Translations under genes and position numbers: made by a program | Assembly: GCF_014203395.1 (NCBI RefSeq) | Contig: NZ_JACHIW010000003.1 | Coordinates: forward strand, 1-64,000 | DNA: 64,000 nt | Reading direction: 5' to 3' | From: Saccharopolyspora phatthalungensis | Lineage (GTDB): Bacteria; Actinomycetota; Actinomycetes; Mycobacteriales; Pseudonocardiaceae | The notes under the pieces: model-generated | Databases searched by the model: none | What the model was told of the DNA's origin: nothing | Seen by the model: the letters and a program-made list of their open reading frames with translations, nothing else | Shown here: one piece after another, positions 42,887 through 53,499 of the stretch | Position numbering within the stretch: the first letter of the stretch is position 1 | How the letters are laid out: the number at the start of each line of letters is the position of its first letter

Positions 42887-43399
42887 CTATCCGGTGCGTT
42901 CGATGATGCCGCGCACGAAAGCCGCCTGGCCAGCGTGCTGCAGGCCGTCAGCGAGCACGCTCACCAGGCGCACGCCGAGGGTGACCGGCGGCGACCACCC
43001 GGCGTCCACGATCTCCGGGAGGTCGTCGTCGGACAGGTCCGAGACGAAGTCGATCGTCTGCGCGTATACGGCGTCGTGGTAGCCGGTCAGCAGCTCGCCA
43101 GAGCCGACGCGGACCTGGGCTACGTCCTCGGGGTCGTGGCCGTAGCCGATGTCGTCGCGGGGGAACGGCAGCCCGAAGCGCCCCAGCCAGTCCTGCGCGG
43201 TCCAGACCTGCTCGATTCCGGCCACGTCCGAGACGTGGTCGTCCTGCACCCGGGTCAGGTGCCAGACGAGCCAGGCGATCGAGTTGGCCTCCGGGTCGAC
43301 CCGGTACCCCAGCTGGTAGGGATCCAGGGCAGCGACGGTCTCGTGCACCACCTCGCGGATTCGGCCGAACGCATCCGCGAGCAACTCGGCGCTGGTCAT
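42887..43399 (-). CDS. DinB family protein, mycothiol transferase-like (DUF664)
   Basis: A 170-residue four-helix DinB/DUF664 protein. Metal-ligand histidines are expected in SIAWLVWHLTRVQDDHVSDV and in the C-terminal LADGLQHAGQAAFVRGIIER; both are present. In actinobacteria this family includes mycothiol-dependent S-transferases for xenobiotic detoxification. ATG 43399 follows AGGAG. Confidence 0.85.
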   Translation of the reverse strand: MTSAELLADAFGRIREVVHETVAALDPYQLGYRVDPEANSIAWLVWHLTRVQDDHVSDVAGIEQVWTAQDWLGRFGLPFPRDDIGYGHDPEDVAQVRVGSGELLTGYHDAVYAQTIDFVSDLSDDDLPEIVDAGWSPPVTLGVRLVSVLADGLQHAGQAAFVRGIIERTG

Positions 43400-43643
43400 C
43401 GGGCACGCTCCTGTCGGCGGACGTACTGGTCTGCCACGGTACGTCCGCCGCCGGAATCCGGCAGCGTGTCCACGGCGCTCCACAGTGGACGCTAGTCGAG
43501 GAGCACGCCCACCCCGGCCATCGCGCGGCTGGCCCGTGCCTGCTCGTCGGTGACCGGTCGTTCCGGCCGTTGTTGCCTCCCCGCGTCGAAAACTCGATCA
43601 GCCGTAGGCTGCCCGCCCGGGCGGGGGCCTTGACAAGCGCAGA

Positions 43644-44669
43644 TCAGGATCGCGTGTACTTCAGCACATCCAGCATGCTGTGCTCGTCGGCGTGGTCCGG
43701 TTCGCCGAGACAGGCGGCCAGGCGGCTGCGTACCCGGTCCTGGTCGAGCCCGGAGCCGATCACGACGAGCTGGGTCCGGCGCGGCTCGTCCCGGCCCCAG
43801 CGCGTCCGGTGGAAACGCAGGAAGTCCCCGACGGTGTGCAGGGTGAACTTCTGTCCATGTCCCGGAACGCCGAAATAGACCAGGCCCTTCATCCGGTACA
43901 CCCCGGCCGGGCGGTCGTCGAGGAACCGCATCAGCGCCCGTGGGTCCACCGGGCGGTCGGCGGTGAACTCCACGCTCTGGTAGGCGGCGTGGAGGTGCTC
44001 GTGGCAGTCCGCCGGCTCGGACAGCAGTTCGTCGAAGGACAGCTGGCGCGCGGTTGTCCGCCGCTCCCGCACCGCCTCGCGGTCGAACAGCAGCGTCGGA
44101 TCGATGCGACCGTGCGTGGTCGGCAGCACCGGTTTGCCGCCGGCGAGCTCGCGCACCAGTTCCGCCAGCCGCTGCTGGTCGGGTTCGCCGACTCGGTCAA
44201 TCTTGTTCAGCAGCACCAGGTCGGCGAAGCGCAGGTGCTGGTCGATCTCGGGGTGGCGCCGCCGGGTCGCCTCGAACTCCGCGGCGTCGACCACCTCCAC
44301 CAGCCCGCCGTAGCCGAGGCGGCGGTTCGTGCTGTTCAACAGCAGCCGGACCATGCCACGCGGGTCGGCCAGTCCGCTGGACTCGATCACGATCACGTCG
44401 ATGTCGCCGCCGGGCCGTGCCAGCCTGGCCAGCAGGTCGTCGAGCCCGCGTGCGTCGACGGCGCAGCACAGGCAGCCGTTGCCCAGCGACACAGTCGAGT
44501 CGACCTGGCCGGCCACGCTCAACGCGTCGATGTTGATCTTCCCGAAGTCGTTGACCACGACGCCGATCCGGGCGCCCTGCGGGTTGCGCAGCAGGTGGTT
44601 GAGCAGACTGGTCTTCCCGGATCCGAGGAACCCCGCGACGATGATGACCGGGATCGGTTGCCGAACCAA
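43644..44669 (-). CDS. CobW/YjiA-like G3E GTPase (COG0523 metallochaperone)
   Basis: A 341-residue G3E GTPase. Walker A is GFLGSGKT at 13-20, the metal-binding CxCC is C66-L67-C68-C69 (GNGCLCCAV), the Walker-B-like ESSGLADPRGM follows, and NKID is the base-recognition loop. The C-terminal CobW_C region (GVYRMKGLVYFGVPGHGQKF) is intact. Members handle zinc or cobalt. TTG 44669 is preferred because AAAGG stands seven bases ahead and it gives the standard start; the frame is open much further upstream. No Zur-like site was recognised. Confidence 0.9.
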   Translation of the reverse strand: MVRQPIPVIIVAGFLGSGKTSLLNHLLRNPQGARIGVVVNDFGKINIDALSVAGQVDSTVSLGNGCLCCAVDARGLDDLLARLARPGGDIDVIVIESSGLADPRGMVRLLLNSTNRRLGYGGLVEVVDAAEFEATRRRHPEIDQHLRFADLVLLNKIDRVGEPDQQRLAELVRELAGGKPVLPTTHGRIDPTLLFDREAVRERRTTARQLSFDELLSEPADCHEHLHAAYQSVEFTADRPVDPRALMRFLDDRPAGVYRMKGLVYFGVPGHGQKFTLHTVGDFLRFHRTRWGRDEPRRTQLVVIGSGLDQDRVRSRLAACLGEPDHADEHSMLDVLKYTRS

Positions 44670-44719
44670 AACGTGCCTTTCGCGAGATCGTTGCCCGCCC
44701 GGCAGCATATCGACCGGCC

Positions 44720-45634
44720 TCAGCGGCGCTGCGGCACCGGGACCCGCTGCAGATCTTCGGCGACCACGACCGTGCCGTCGAAGATCGCCGTGGCTTCGTC
44801 GTAGAATCGGCGCGGATCCGCGTAGCGCTGCGAGAAATGCGTTAGCACCAGGCAGCGCACCCCGCACTCCGCGGCGACCCGGGCCGCTTGGGCGGCGGTG
44901 AGATGTCTGTACTCGTCGGCCAGCCGCGCGTCCTCGTCCAGGAAGGTCGATTCGATCACCAGCAGATCGGCGCCGTCGGCGATCGCGAACACGCCGTCGC
45001 AAAGCCGGGTATCCATCACGAACCCGAAGCGTTGCCCCGGGCGGGGCTCGCTGACCTGCTCCACGGTCACCAAGCGGCCGTCGATGCGCAGCACCCCCTC
45101 CTGCTGCAGCTTCCCGATGGCGGGACCGTGCACCCCGAAACCGGTCAGCCGCTCGGGCACCATGCGTCTGCCTTCCGGCTCCACCAGCCGGTAGCCGAAC
45201 GTGTCGATCCGGTGCTCCAGCCGGACCGCTTCCAGCCGGCCGAACGGCCCGGTGGCCACCGGGCCCTCCCGCTCGATTGGCCGTTCCCGCAGGTCGACCA
45301 CCTCGTCGAAGGCCGACGCGTAGCGCAGGTTCCGGAAGAAACCGGCCCCGCTCGCCGGGTAGTGCGCGTACACCGGCCGAGGTACCCGGTCCAGCGAGAA
45401 TCGCTGGATCACCCCGGGCAGCCCGAGGCAGTGGTCGCCGTGGAAGTGGCTGATGCAGATCCGGTCGATGTCGTGCGCGCTGACCCGCGCGTGGATCATC
45501 TGCCGCTGGACACCCTCGCCGGGGTCGAACAGCACGCCGGTGCCGTCCCAGCGCAGCAGGTAGCCGTTGTGATTGCGGGACCGCGTCGGCGCCTGGCTCG
45601 CGGTGCCCAGCACGATCAGTTCGCGATTGGACAC
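44720..45634 (-). CDS. rnz: Ribonuclease Z
   Basis: A 304-residue metallo-beta-lactamase-fold tRNA 3'-processing endonuclease. The zinc motif is [12 protein letters not shown], with the N-terminal [19 protein letters not shown] characteristic of RNase Z and a C-terminal LTHFSQRY. It removes 3' trailers from tRNA precursors. GTG 45634 gives the usual N-terminus ([13 protein letters not shown]); a longer reading from 45676 would overlap the qcrB end. Confidence 0.94.
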   Translation of the reverse strand: MSNRELIVLGTASQAPTRSRNHNGYLLRWDGTGVLFDPGEGVQRQMIHARVSAHDIDRICISHFHGDHCLGLPGVIQRFSLDRVPRPVYAHYPASGAGFFRNLRYASAFDEVVDLRERPIEREGPVATGPFGRLEAVRLEHRIDTFGYRLVEPEGRRMVPERLTGFGVHGPAIGKLQQEGVLRIDGRLVTVEQVSEPRPGQRFGFVMDTRLCDGVFAIADGADLLVIESTFLDEDARLADEYRHLTAAQAARVAAECGVRCLVLTHFSQRYADPRRFYDEATAIFDGTVVVAEDLQRVPVPQRR

Positions 45635-45672
45635 GCGCGGGACACTACGGCACCGGGCCGGGGCCGCGCCGG

Positions 45673-47340
45673 TCACTGCTCAGGCGCCTGCGGACGGCCC
45701 GAGGGGACCTCGACCTCCGCCTCCCCAGCGGCGGCGCGTTCGCGCTCGGCCTCCTCCCGGCGGGCGCGGTCGAGGGCCTCGGTCTCCTCGCGCGGATCCG
45801 GCCACAGCAGGCTGCCGGGCACCGACCGGCCGGCGGCGCCGAGCTGGTTCATCTTCTTCGGCACCGGGGCGGCCTGGTACGGCAGCGGCTGCGGGTGGCC
45901 GTGCTCGTCCACCGCGCCCAGCGGCTGGTGGACCTCGATGAACTCGCCGTGCGGCAAGCGCTTGATGATGCCGGTCTCCACGCCGTGCTCTAGCACCGCG
46001 CGGTCGGCACGTTGCAGGCCCAGGCAGACCCGATAGGTCACGTAGTAGGCGATCGGCGGTAGGACCAGCACGCCGATCCGGCCCGCAACGGTGGTCATAT
46101 TCAGCGACAGCCCGAACACGAACGCGATGATGTCGTTGACGCCGGACAGCAGCACCACCACGAAGAACGTGATGGCCATCGTGCCCAGCGAGGTCCGCAC
46201 CGGCGCGTCGCGCGGCCGCTGCAACAGGTTGTGGTGCGCGGTGTCACCGCTGAGCTTGCGTTCCACGAACGGGTAGCTGATCGCCGCGGTGAACACCAGG
46301 ACCAGCCCGACCACAAGCGGGAAGAACACCGCCGGAATGGTGTAGACGCCCAGGTAGAGCTCCCACGGCGGCCACAGCCGCCCCATTCCGTCGGTCCAGA
46401 TCATGTACCAGTCGGGCTGGGAGGCGGCGGAGACCATCGAGGCCACGTATGGGCCGAAGTTCCAGATCGCGTTGATCTGGAAGATACCGCTCATGATCGC
46501 CAGCACGCCGGTGACGATCAGGAACAGCCCGGTGCTCTTCACCGCGAACGCCGGGAGGATCCGCACGCCTTCCACGTTGGATTCGCTGCGCCTCACCCCG
46601 GGGTACTGGGTGTGCTTCTGGTACCAGACGATCGCCAGGTGCACGGCCACCAGCCCGATGATGAGGCCCGGCAACACGAAGACGTGGAACAGGTAGAACC
46701 GCGGGATGATCTCGGTGCCGGGGAATTCCCCGCCGAACAGCATCCACTGCAACCAGGTGCCGATGACCGGGACCGACAGCACGATGCCGGAGGCGATCCG
46801 CAGCCCGGTGCCGGACAGCAGGTCGTCGGGCAGCGAGTAACCGATGAAGCCTTCGAACATGCCCAGGAAGAACAGCAGGACGCCGATGGTCCAGTTCGCC
46901 TCGCGCGGGCGGCGGAACGCGCCGGTGAAGAAGATCCGGAACATGTGCACCACGATCGCGGCCATGAACACCAGCGCGGCCCAGTGGTGCAGCTGGCGCG
47001 CGAACAGCCCGCCGCGGACATCGAAGGTGATGTCGAGTGTGCTCTCGAACGCGCGGGACATCGACACGCCGCGCAGGTTTGCGTAGGTGCCGTTGTAGGT
47101 CACCTCGGTCATCGACGGGTCGAAGAAATAGGCGAGATAGGTGCCGGTGAGCAGCAGGATGATGAAGCTGTACAGCGCGAGCTCGCCGAGCAGGAACGAC
47201 CAGTTCGACGGGAAGACCTTGTTGATCTGCCGCCGCATCCCCGAGGCCAGCCGGAACCGCAGGTCCGCTTCGTCTGCCTGTTGGCGGATCATCCGCAACA
47301 GCTTGCTCTCGGGTTTGGTGGGCTGAGTCAACTTGCTCAT
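45673..47340 (-). CDS. qcrB: Cytochrome b subunit QcrB, standing alone
   Basis: A 555-residue cytochrome b of the actinobacterial bc1 complex: haem-ligand helices around [20 protein letters not shown] and [20 protein letters not shown], the [20 protein letters not shown] helix, and the quinol-site-region [11 protein letters not shown] hydrophilic C-terminal tail of about 110 residues ends in charged repeats ([20 protein letters not shown]). Normally qcrB is the last gene of qcrCAB; here there is no Rieske or cytochrome c gene nearby, so this is probably a second, orphan copy. ATG 47340 is preferred over 47355. Confidence 0.93.
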   Translation of the reverse strand: MSKLTQPTKPESKLLRMIRQQADEADLRFRLASGMRRQINKVFPSNWSFLLGELALYSFIILLLTGTYLAYFFDPSMTEVTYNGTYANLRGVSMSRAFESTLDITFDVRGGLFARQLHHWAALVFMAAIVVHMFRIFFTGAFRRPREANWTIGVLLFFLGMFEGFIGYSLPDDLLSGTGLRIASGIVLSVPVIGTWLQWMLFGGEFPGTEIIPRFYLFHVFVLPGLIIGLVAVHLAIVWYQKHTQYPGVRRSESNVEGVRILPAFAVKSTGLFLIVTGVLAIMSGIFQINAIWNFGPYVASMVSAASQPDWYMIWTDGMGRLWPPWELYLGVYTIPAVFFPLVVGLVLVFTAAISYPFVERKLSGDTAHHNLLQRPRDAPVRTSLGTMAITFFVVVLLSGVNDIIAFVFGLSLNMTTVAGRIGVLVLPPIAYYVTYRVCLGLQRADRAVLEHGVETGIIKRLPHGEFIEVHQPLGAVDEHGHPQPLPYQAAPVPKKMNQLGAAGRSVPGSLLWPDPREETEALDRARREEAERERAAAGEAEVEVPSGRPQAPEQ

Positions 47341-47783
47341 CTCGGCTCCCAGCACCGCCCGCGCGCCCGACGGGGATCCCTAGCCGGTCGATTCCGCGAG
47401 CTCCCGCCGCCTTGGCCGGGCGAAACGACATTGCGCATTATGAGCGTACTGCTCCGGCACGCCCCCGGCAGCCGAACTGGCGTCCCAACCGCCGGTCGGC
47501 CTCGCCGTTCGGCTGGCGGGCCTGGGCCTGGTGCAGGTTTCGTTGTTTACGGGGCCAATCCCGGGGGAGAAATGCCTCGTGGTGCCGGGCGGCGGGAAAT
47601 CACCATGCGCACCGGGCGATCGGTGGCTATCCCACGTTGTCGATATAGGGGGAACACCGCGACCGGGCGGGCGAGCCCGCCGCGCCCGGCACCGCGAACT
47701 GCGAACCGCTTGAAAGGCGACACCTTCAGTTTGAGGTCGTTGGGCCCTGGGATATCCCGGCAGCGCCTCGCAGGCTGGGGAAC
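47341..47783. other. Gap of about 440 bases upstream of qcrB and the LapA-like gene
   Basis: No protein family was recognised in any frame. The stretch lies between divergent genes and presumably carries both promoters. I saw no convincing -35/-10 pair, riboswitch or hairpin. Confidence 0.5.
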
Positions 47784-48023
47784 ATGGGGTCTGTGCATAG
47801 TGGCCATGGTTCGCCCGCGACGCGGTCGCGGTGGATGACTCCGCGCGTGATCACGGGGCTGGTGCTCGTCGTACTGGCGGTCGTGCTCGTCGTCGAGAAT
47901 CGGCAACCGGTCGAGGTCAGGGTCTTTGTTCCATTGGTAACGATGCCGCTGTGGACGGCCCTGACGGTGGCGCTTGTCGTCGGCCTCATCATCGGGCTCT
48001 TGGTGACCCGGCCCCGGAAATGA
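47784..48023 (+). CDS. LapA-like DUF1049 membrane protein
   Basis: A 79-residue protein with two transmembrane helices: TGLVLVVLAVVLVVENRQPV and LWTALTVALVVGLIIGLLVT, separated by EVRVFVPLVTMP. The NRQPV and IGLLVTRPRK elements are typical of LapA/DUF1049 (lipopolysaccharide-assembly-A-like) proteins. In actinobacteria without LPS their role is unknown. ATG 47784 follows GGGG. Confidence 0.82.
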   Translation: MGSVHSGHGSPATRSRWMTPRVITGLVLVVLAVVLVVENRQPVEVRVFVPLVTMPLWTALTVALVVGLIIGLLVTRPRK

Positions 48024-48087
48024 AGCGGCCCCGGAAGTGAAGCAATCGCGTGCCCGCGTGCGGGTGCGGCAGCGAGGGAGCGAAACC

Positions 48088-48504
48088 ATGACGTCCCACA
48101 ACGTGCCGCGCGGTGGGATCCGGACCCGGTGGCTGGGGTGGGTGATCTTCGCCGGCATCCTCCTGCTGCTGGTCGGAGTCGTCCAGTTGGTGCACGGGAT
48201 CGCCGCCTTCTCGCATTCCGGCACCGCGGTCACGCAGACCGGAACGTTGGTCACCGTCGACCTGTCCAACGTCGGGTGGACCTACCTGATCCTCGGCATC
48301 GTCCTCGCCGCCGCAGGTATCGGCGTGATGTTCGGTAGGATGTGGGCGCGCGTGATCGCGATCATCCTCGCCGTATTGAGCCTGCTGGCCAACATCGCGT
48401 TCTTCACCGCCTACCCCGTCTGGTCCACCATCGCCATCGTGCTGGACGTCGTCGTGATCTACGCACTCGTCGCGCACGGCCGGGAGGCCAAGCGCATTCG
48501 TTGA
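48088..48504 (+). CDS. DUF7144 family membrane protein
   Basis: A 138-residue, four-helix membrane protein: GWVIFAGILLLLVGVVQLVH, a loop with VDLSNVGWTYLILGIVLAAA, then MFGRMWARVIAIILAVLSLL and WSTIAIVLDVVVIYALVAHG. The pattern matches the DUF7144 family common in actinomycetes, with no known function. ATG 48088 is preceded by GAGGGAG. It may be co-transcribed with the LapA-like gene 64 bases upstream. Confidence 0.8.
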   Translation: MTSHNVPRGGIRTRWLGWVIFAGILLLLVGVVQLVHGIAAFSHSGTAVTQTGTLVTVDLSNVGWTYLILGIVLAAAGIGVMFGRMWARVIAIILAVLSLLANIAFFTAYPVWSTIAIVLDVVVIYALVAHGREAKRIR

Positions 48505-48517
48505 CACCGGCGGTTTC

Positions 48518-48886
48518 TCAACCGATCCGCGCTTCCGACACGACCAGCGGGGTCCCTTGCATGCAGGTCGTCACCAGGGCCGGTTCGAGCCTGCCGCGCA
48601 CGACAGCGGTCACGCCGGGCCGCAACGCCGGCGAGGGATTCACCAGCAGGTACTGCCGTTCAGCGGTGCCGAGGACCAGACAGCCGGGTTCCACGCCGCG
48701 TCGCACAACGCCGCGCACGGTCACCTCCACACCCGGTACTGGGGACGACGGCGCGGGGCTTGTTGGCGGACCCGGCGGCGTCGACGTCGCGTCGCAACCT
48801 GCCAGTACGGCAAGTGCGATGGCGAGTGCCGCCGGGTAGCGCAATGACCCTCGCGCCGTTGGCAGACCGGGATGAATCGTGAGCAT
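48518..48886 (-). CDS. Small secreted lipoprotein
   Basis: A 122-residue protein with a lipobox LAVLAGC at the end of a signal peptide (YPAALAIALAVLAGC). A Pro/Ser/Thr-rich linker follows, then a small domain with GVEVTVRGVVRRGVEPGCLV and YLLVNPSPALRPGVTAVVRG, probably an OB-like beta barrel. Two cysteines (CLVLGT and TCMQGTP) remain. The function is unknown. ATG 48886 is the likely start, although the frame is open upstream. Confidence 0.75.
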   Translation of the reverse strand: MLTIHPGLPTARGSLRYPAALAIALAVLAGCDATSTPPGPPTSPAPSSPVPGVEVTVRGVVRRGVEPGCLVLGTAERQYLLVNPSPALRPGVTAVVRGRLEPALVTTCMQGTPLVVSEARIG

Positions 48887-49057
48887 CAATTCCGGAATGC
48901 CCGACCGCGGCTCGCGCGAATCGTGGCCGAGCCGAATCGTCGGCCGCCCCGGCAGGTTCGGGCAAGGACGGGCTCGCGAACCGGGTCGACGCGCGCCGGT
49001 GGGTTTCGCGGCGTGCGGTATCAATGGGGCCGGTGGCAATCGTGCTGGGAGGGCTGA

Positions 49058-49801
49058 ATGGACGACATGCGAGTCGCGGTGGTGACCGGTGCCGGATCGG
49101 GCGTGGGACGGGAGATCGCGCAGGCATTGCTGGGCTCTGGATACCGGGTGGCGCTGGCGGGCCGGCGGCCGGAGCCGTTGCGGGAGACCGCGCAGGGCAG
49201 CGCCGCGGCCCGCGTGGCCCCCACCGACGTGGGGGATCCGGACTCGGTCGCGGCGCTGTTCGACGGGGTGCGCGACGAGTGGGGACGGGTTGACCTGCTG
49301 GTCAACAACGCGGGCACCTTCGGCACACCAGGTTCGGTCGGCGAACTGTCCTATTCGGACTGGCAGGACGTCGTGGGGGCCAACCTGACCGGCTCTTTCC
49401 TGTGTGCGCACCACGCCTTCCGGATCATGCGGGGCCAAGACCCGCGGGGTGGGCGGATCATCAACAACGGCTCGATCTCGGCGCACAGCCCGCGACCGCG
49501 CAGCGTCGCCTACACCGCCACCAAGCACGCCATCACCGGGTTGACCAAGTCGATCTCGCTGGACGGCCGGCCCTACGACATCGCCTGCGGGCAGATCGAC
49601 ATCGGCAACGCCGCCACCGAGATGACCGCGGGTATCGCGGCCGGCGCGGTGCAGGCCGACGGTTCGGTGCGCCCCGAACCGACCTTCGACGCCCGGCATG
49701 TGGCCGAGGCCGTGCTCTACATGGCGGGCCTGCCGCTGAACGCCAACGTGCAATTCCTGACCATCACCGCGACTTCGATGCCGTTCATCGGGCGCGGTTA
49801 G
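49058..49801 (+). CDS. Short-chain dehydrogenase/reductase
   Basis: A 247-residue [28 protein letters not shown] after strand 2 (NADP-type), NNAGTFG, the catalytic Ser in [14 protein letters not shown] and [14 protein letters not shown]. The PG motif after strand 6 is altered to [13 protein letters not shown], as in a subgroup of actinobacterial SDRs. It converges on the LLM operon with a four-base overlap of stop codons. Confidence 0.9.
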   Translation: MDDMRVAVVTGAGSGVGREIAQALLGSGYRVALAGRRPEPLRETAQGSAAARVAPTDVGDPDSVAALFDGVRDEWGRVDLLVNNAGTFGTPGSVGELSYSDWQDVVGANLTGSFLCAHHAFRIMRGQDPRGGRIINNGSISAHSPRPRSVAYTATKHAITGLTKSISLDGRPYDIACGQIDIGNAATEMTAGIAAGAVQADGSVRPEPTFDARHVAEAVLYMAGLPLNANVQFLTITATSMPFIGRG

Positions 49802-50940
49802 GTCGTCTCCCAGGCCTTGGCGAGCAGCTCGTAGGAGCGGATCCGGTCGGCGTGGTCGTGGGTGACCGTGGTGATCACGAGCTCGTCGGCGGCAGTGGCG
49901 TCGCGCAGTGCCGCCAGCTTGGGCACCACCGCCTCCGGCGTGCCGACGATCTGCGTCTCAACCCGGTCGGCGACGAGTTCTCGCGCCTGGTCGGTCCAGG
50001 GAAACTCGGCGGCTTCCGCCGGGCTGGGGAACGGGATCGCTCCCTCGCCGGCCCGGATGCTGTGCACCCACGGACCGTACGGTGCGGCGAGTTCGCGGGC
50101 CTTCGTATCCGAGTCGGCGACCACCACGTCCGCCGACACCACGACGTACGGCCGCGACAGCCTCGCGGAGGCCGTGAAGTTCTTCCGGTAGGCGGCCACC
50201 GCCTCCAGCACGGTGGACGGGCTGACGTGGTAGTTCGCCGCGAACGGCAGGCCCAGCGAGCCCGCCGCCGCCGAACTCTCCCCGGCACTGGACCCCAGGA
50301 TCCAGACGTCGAAGTCGGCGCCTTCGACCGGAACGGCGTGCACCGGCTCACCGCTGGAGGCATGGAAGTCGCCGGAGACGAACTGCAGGATCTGCGTCAC
50401 CTGGCCGCGGTAGTCCACCAGTGCTTCCGCCGGTTCACCGACGCTGAGCAGGCGTTGCTGCTCCTCGATCCGGGCCGCGAATCGCTTGGAGCCGCCCAGC
50501 GCCCGGGGCTTGGGCGGGATCAGCAGACCATCGACCACCTTCGCCTCGGGTGCCGAGCCGTCGGTGCGGGCGGTGAAGCGGCGCACCAGCTCCCGGCTGC
50601 GCACCAGTCCGGAACGACCCAGCCCGAGATCGATGCGGCCCGGGTGCAGCTGGGCGATCGTGGCGAACTGCTCGGCAACCACCAGCGGGGCATGGTGTCC
50701 CAGCAGCACCGCGCCGGACCCCACCCGGATTTGGCTGGTCGCACCCGCGACCAGCGCGATCAGCACCGCCGGCGCCGATGAAGCGACCCCGGGCGTCAAG
50801 TGATGTTCGGCCACCCAGTACCGGCGGTAGCCGAGGCGTTCGGCTCGTTGCGCGAGGTCGATGGTGTTGCGCAGGGCGTCGGCCGAGGTCTGCCCGGAGA
50901 CGATGGGCGACAGGTCGAGTACCGAGAGCGGGGTGGGCAT
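49798..50940 (-). CDS. LLM-class flavin-dependent oxidoreductase (third gene of operon)
   Basis: A 380-residue luciferase-like monooxygenase: [60 protein letters not shown] and LGRSGLV are hallmark segments of the YhbW/LuxAB-like group. ATG 50940 starts 26 bases after the stop of the NtaA-like gene on the same strand. It is likely one of three flavin monooxygenases induced together for organosulfur or related substrates. Confidence 0.88.
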   Translation of the reverse strand: MPTPLSVLDLSPIVSGQTSADALRNTIDLAQRAERLGYRRYWVAEHHLTPGVASSAPAVLIALVAGATSQIRVGSGAVLLGHHAPLVVAEQFATIAQLHPGRIDLGLGRSGLVRSRELVRRFTARTDGSAPEAKVVDGLLIPPKPRALGGSKRFAARIEEQQRLLSVGEPAEALVDYRGQVTQILQFVSGDFHASSGEPVHAVPVEGADFDVWILGSSAGESSAAAGSLGLPFAANYHVSPSTVLEAVAAYRKNFTASARLSRPYVVVSADVVVADSDTKARELAAPYGPWVHSIRAGEGAIPFPSPAEAAEFPWTDQARELVADRVETQIVGTPEAVVPKLAALRDATAADELVITTVTHDHADRIRSYELLAKAWETT

Positions 50941-50966
50941 TAGGCGTGACCTCCAAGCCGGTCTGG

Positions 50967-52334
50967 TTATGACGCGGTTTTCTTGCTGCGCCGAGGGTTC
51001 TCCAGCGGCGGCAGCCCCAGATTCTCGCGTAGCGTCGCCCCCGGGTACTCGGGGCGGTAAACGCCACGCTCTTGCAGTAGCGGCACCACGGTGTCGACGA
51101 ACTCGTCGAGGCCGCCGGGGGTCAGGTGCGGGACGAGGATGAATCCGTCGCCTGCGTCTTCCTGCACGAACCGGTTCATCGCGTCGGCCACGTGCGCGGC
51201 CGTGCCGATGAACGACTGCCGCGCGGTGACCTCGATGATCAGTTCCCGGACGGACAGCTGCTTGGCCTCGGCGAGTTCGCGCCACTGGCGGGCGGTGGCG
51301 ATCGGATCGCGGTTCCGGCGGGCGCTGGCCCGGCCCTTGGTGATGGTGTCGGTGCCGATCACCGGATCGAAATCGGGCAGTGGCCCGTCCGGGTCGAGGT
51401 CGCTGAGGTCGGTGTTCCAGAGCTGCTCCAGGAACCGGATGGCGGTCTGCCCGCTGACCTGCTGGTGCCGGATGTGCGCGGCTCGTTCATGAGCTTGCGC
51501 TTCGGTGTCACCGAGCACCACGGTCGTCGCCGGGAACACCAGGAGTTCGTCGCGTGAGCGGCCGTGCCGGGCGAGCCTTCCCTTGACGTCGGCGTAGAAG
51601 TGCTTGCCTGCCTCCAAGGTGGCGTGCCCGGTGAATATCGCGTCGGCGGCCGAGGCGGCGAATTCGCGGCCCGCGTCGGAGTCACCGGCCTGGAAGATGA
51701 CCGGGCGGCCCTGCGGGCTGCGCGGCACGTTGAACCGGCCCGCGATGTCGAAATGCGCGTCGCGGTGCTCGAAGGCACCGGCCCGCGGATCAGTGAGGAA
51801 GGTCCCGGACTCCTTGTCGGCCACGATCTCGTGGCCCTGCCAGGAGTCGAAGAGTTCCCGGGCGGTACGCAGGAAAAGCTGAGCGCGGTCGTAGCGCTGG
51901 TTCTCGGGCAGGAACCCGCCGCGCCGGAAGTTCTCGCCGGTGAACGCGTCCCACGACGTCACGACGTTCCAGGCCGCGCGGCCACCGGAGAGGTGGTCGA
52001 GGCTGGCGAACTGCCGGGCCACCTCGTAGGGCTCGTTGAACGTCGAGTTGATGGTGCCGGCCAGCCCGAGGTGTTCGGTGACGGCGGCCAACCCGGCCAG
52101 CACCGTGAAGGTGTCCGGGCGGCCTACCACGTCCAGGTCGTAGATCTTCCCGGCGTGCTCGCGAAGCCGCAAACCTTCGGCGAGGAAAAGGAAATCGAAC
52201 TTGCCCCGCTCGGCGGTGTGAGCCAGGTGCGTGAATGAGGAGAACTCGATCTGGCTCAGCGAGGCCGGATCGCTCCACACCGTGGTGTTGTTCACGCCCG
52301 GGAAGTGCGCGGCCAGGTGAATCTGCTTGGTCAC
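50967..52334 (-). CDS. NtaA/SnaA/DszA-family FMN-dependent monooxygenase
   Basis: A 455-residue class C flavin monooxygenase of the NtaA/DszA/SfnG-like family. Segments: [28 protein letters not shown], the [20 protein letters not shown] strand, [19 protein letters not shown], and [20 protein letters not shown] for flavin contact. Such enzymes cleave C-S or C-N bonds (dibenzothiophene sulfone, nitrilotriacetate, methionine sulfones). GTG 52334 overlaps the upstream stop (GTGA). The frame is open far upstream, but homology starts here. Confidence 0.9.
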   Translation of the reverse strand: MTKQIHLAAHFPGVNNTTVWSDPASLSQIEFSSFTHLAHTAERGKFDFLFLAEGLRLREHAGKIYDLDVVGRPDTFTVLAGLAAVTEHLGLAGTINSTFNEPYEVARQFASLDHLSGGRAAWNVVTSWDAFTGENFRRGGFLPENQRYDRAQLFLRTARELFDSWQGHEIVADKESGTFLTDPRAGAFEHRDAHFDIAGRFNVPRSPQGRPVIFQAGDSDAGREFAASAADAIFTGHATLEAGKHFYADVKGRLARHGRSRDELLVFPATTVVLGDTEAQAHERAAHIRHQQVSGQTAIRFLEQLWNTDLSDLDPDGPLPDFDPVIGTDTITKGRASARRNRDPIATARQWRELAEAKQLSVRELIIEVTARQSFIGTAAHVADAMNRFVQEDAGDGFILVPHLTPGGLDEFVDTVVPLLQERGVYRPEYPGATLRENLGLPPLENPRRSKKTAS

Positions 52335-53470
52335 AGGTGTCCTCCGGCGTTGGTGGCGTAGCGGCTGACGGGCCGATGCAGGCCGAACCTCGCGCGCAGC
52401 GTGCCTGCCTCGTAGGCGGCGCGAAACGCGCCGCGCCGTTGCAGTTCCGGGACGAGTTCCCGGGTGATCGCGGTCAGGTCGTGCGGGATCACGCCCGGCC
52501 GCAACCGGAATCCGGCGAGGCCGGCGGCCTGGTTGAGCAACCGGTCGGCGAGTTCGGCCGCGGTTCCGGCGAACACCGGAGCGTCCGGTGTGTACTCCGT
52601 GCCGTCGAGCTCGTCCAGCCGGGCCTTCCGGTCGGCCGCGTGTTCGCCGAGGAACACCACCAGATCGCCGAGGATGCGCGGGATGTCGTGCTCCCGCCCG
52701 ACCGCCAGCGCTTCGGCGCGGATGCGGTCGGTGGTGATCCGGGCCCTTTCCGCGTCGTGCGCAGTGGTGAAGACGATGTCGGCCGCGCGGGCGGCGAACC
52801 GGAGCGCGGCGGCATCGGTCGCCAGGGCCGCCACCAGCGGTTGGCCCTGCGGCGGGCGGGGAGTGATGGACGGTCCCTTGACGTGGAACCATTTCCCGGC
52901 GAAGTCGATGTAGTGCAGCTTATCGCGGTCGATGAACCGCCCGGTCGCGACATCCCGGATCTCGGCGTCGTCCTCCCAGCTGTCCCACAATCGGCGGACC
53001 ACCTCGACGTAGTCGGCGGCCTCGTCGAACAGTTCCGCGGGGTCGATGTCGCGGCGACCGAAGTGCGCGGCTTCGCTGCGGCGTCCCGACACCTGCGGCT
53101 GCCAGCCCGCGCGGCCGGCGCTGATGAAGTCGAGGCTGGCTATCGCCTTGGAGATGTGGAACGGCTCGGTGTGCGTGACGACCGCACTGGGCGCGAGGCC
53201 GATGTGTGCGGTGCGCGGCGCGACGCGGGCGGCGATCAGTCCGGCGTCGAGACGGCCGCGCACCTGGTCGGTGCGGGTGGACTGCGGGCCGAGCGAGTCC
53301 TCGATGGTGACCAAGTCGAGCAGCCCGCGCTCGGCTTCCCGTACGACGTCGACCCAGTATCCGGCGGTGAACAGTTCGGCGGCACGGGCCGCTTCGTCCC
53401 GCCACGCCGCGGGGTGCCAGCCGGCGCCGTCCAGCGCCACCGCGAGGTGCAACTTCGGTCGTGAAGTCAT
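52331..53470 (-). CDS. LLM-class flavin monooxygenase (first gene of operon)
   Basis: A 379-residue luciferase-like monooxygenase related to NtaA-type enzymes but shorter: KLHLAVALDGAGWHPAAWRD, DLVTIEDSLGPQS, ASLDFISAGRAGWQPQVSGR, and QGQPLVAALATDAAALRFAA. ATG 53470 lies 30 bases downstream of a perfect 13-bp inverted repeat and 167 bases after a cysteine-type leader peptide. These mark it as the first gene of a sulfur-responsive operon of three flavin monooxygenases. Confidence 0.9.
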   Translation of the reverse strand: MTSRPKLHLAVALDGAGWHPAAWRDEAARAAELFTAGYWVDVVREAERGLLDLVTIEDSLGPQSTRTDQVRGRLDAGLIAARVAPRTAHIGLAPSAVVTHTEPFHISKAIASLDFISAGRAGWQPQVSGRRSEAAHFGRRDIDPAELFDEAADYVEVVRRLWDSWEDDAEIRDVATGRFIDRDKLHYIDFAGKWFHVKGPSITPRPPQGQPLVAALATDAAALRFAARAADIVFTTAHDAERARITTDRIRAEALAVGREHDIPRILGDLVVFLGEHAADRKARLDELDGTEYTPDAPVFAGTAAELADRLLNQAAGLAGFRLRPGVIPHDLTAITRELVPELQRRGAFRAAYEAGTLRARFGLHRPVSRYATNAGGHL

Positions 53471-53499
53471 CTGCCGGTCCTTCCTAGCGGGCTCCTCTC

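Noticed and set aside
43494..43640. Minus-strand tail ending VTDEQARASRAMAGVGVLLD
   Set aside because: Open but without a start codon or a recognisable family; too little to call a pseudogene.
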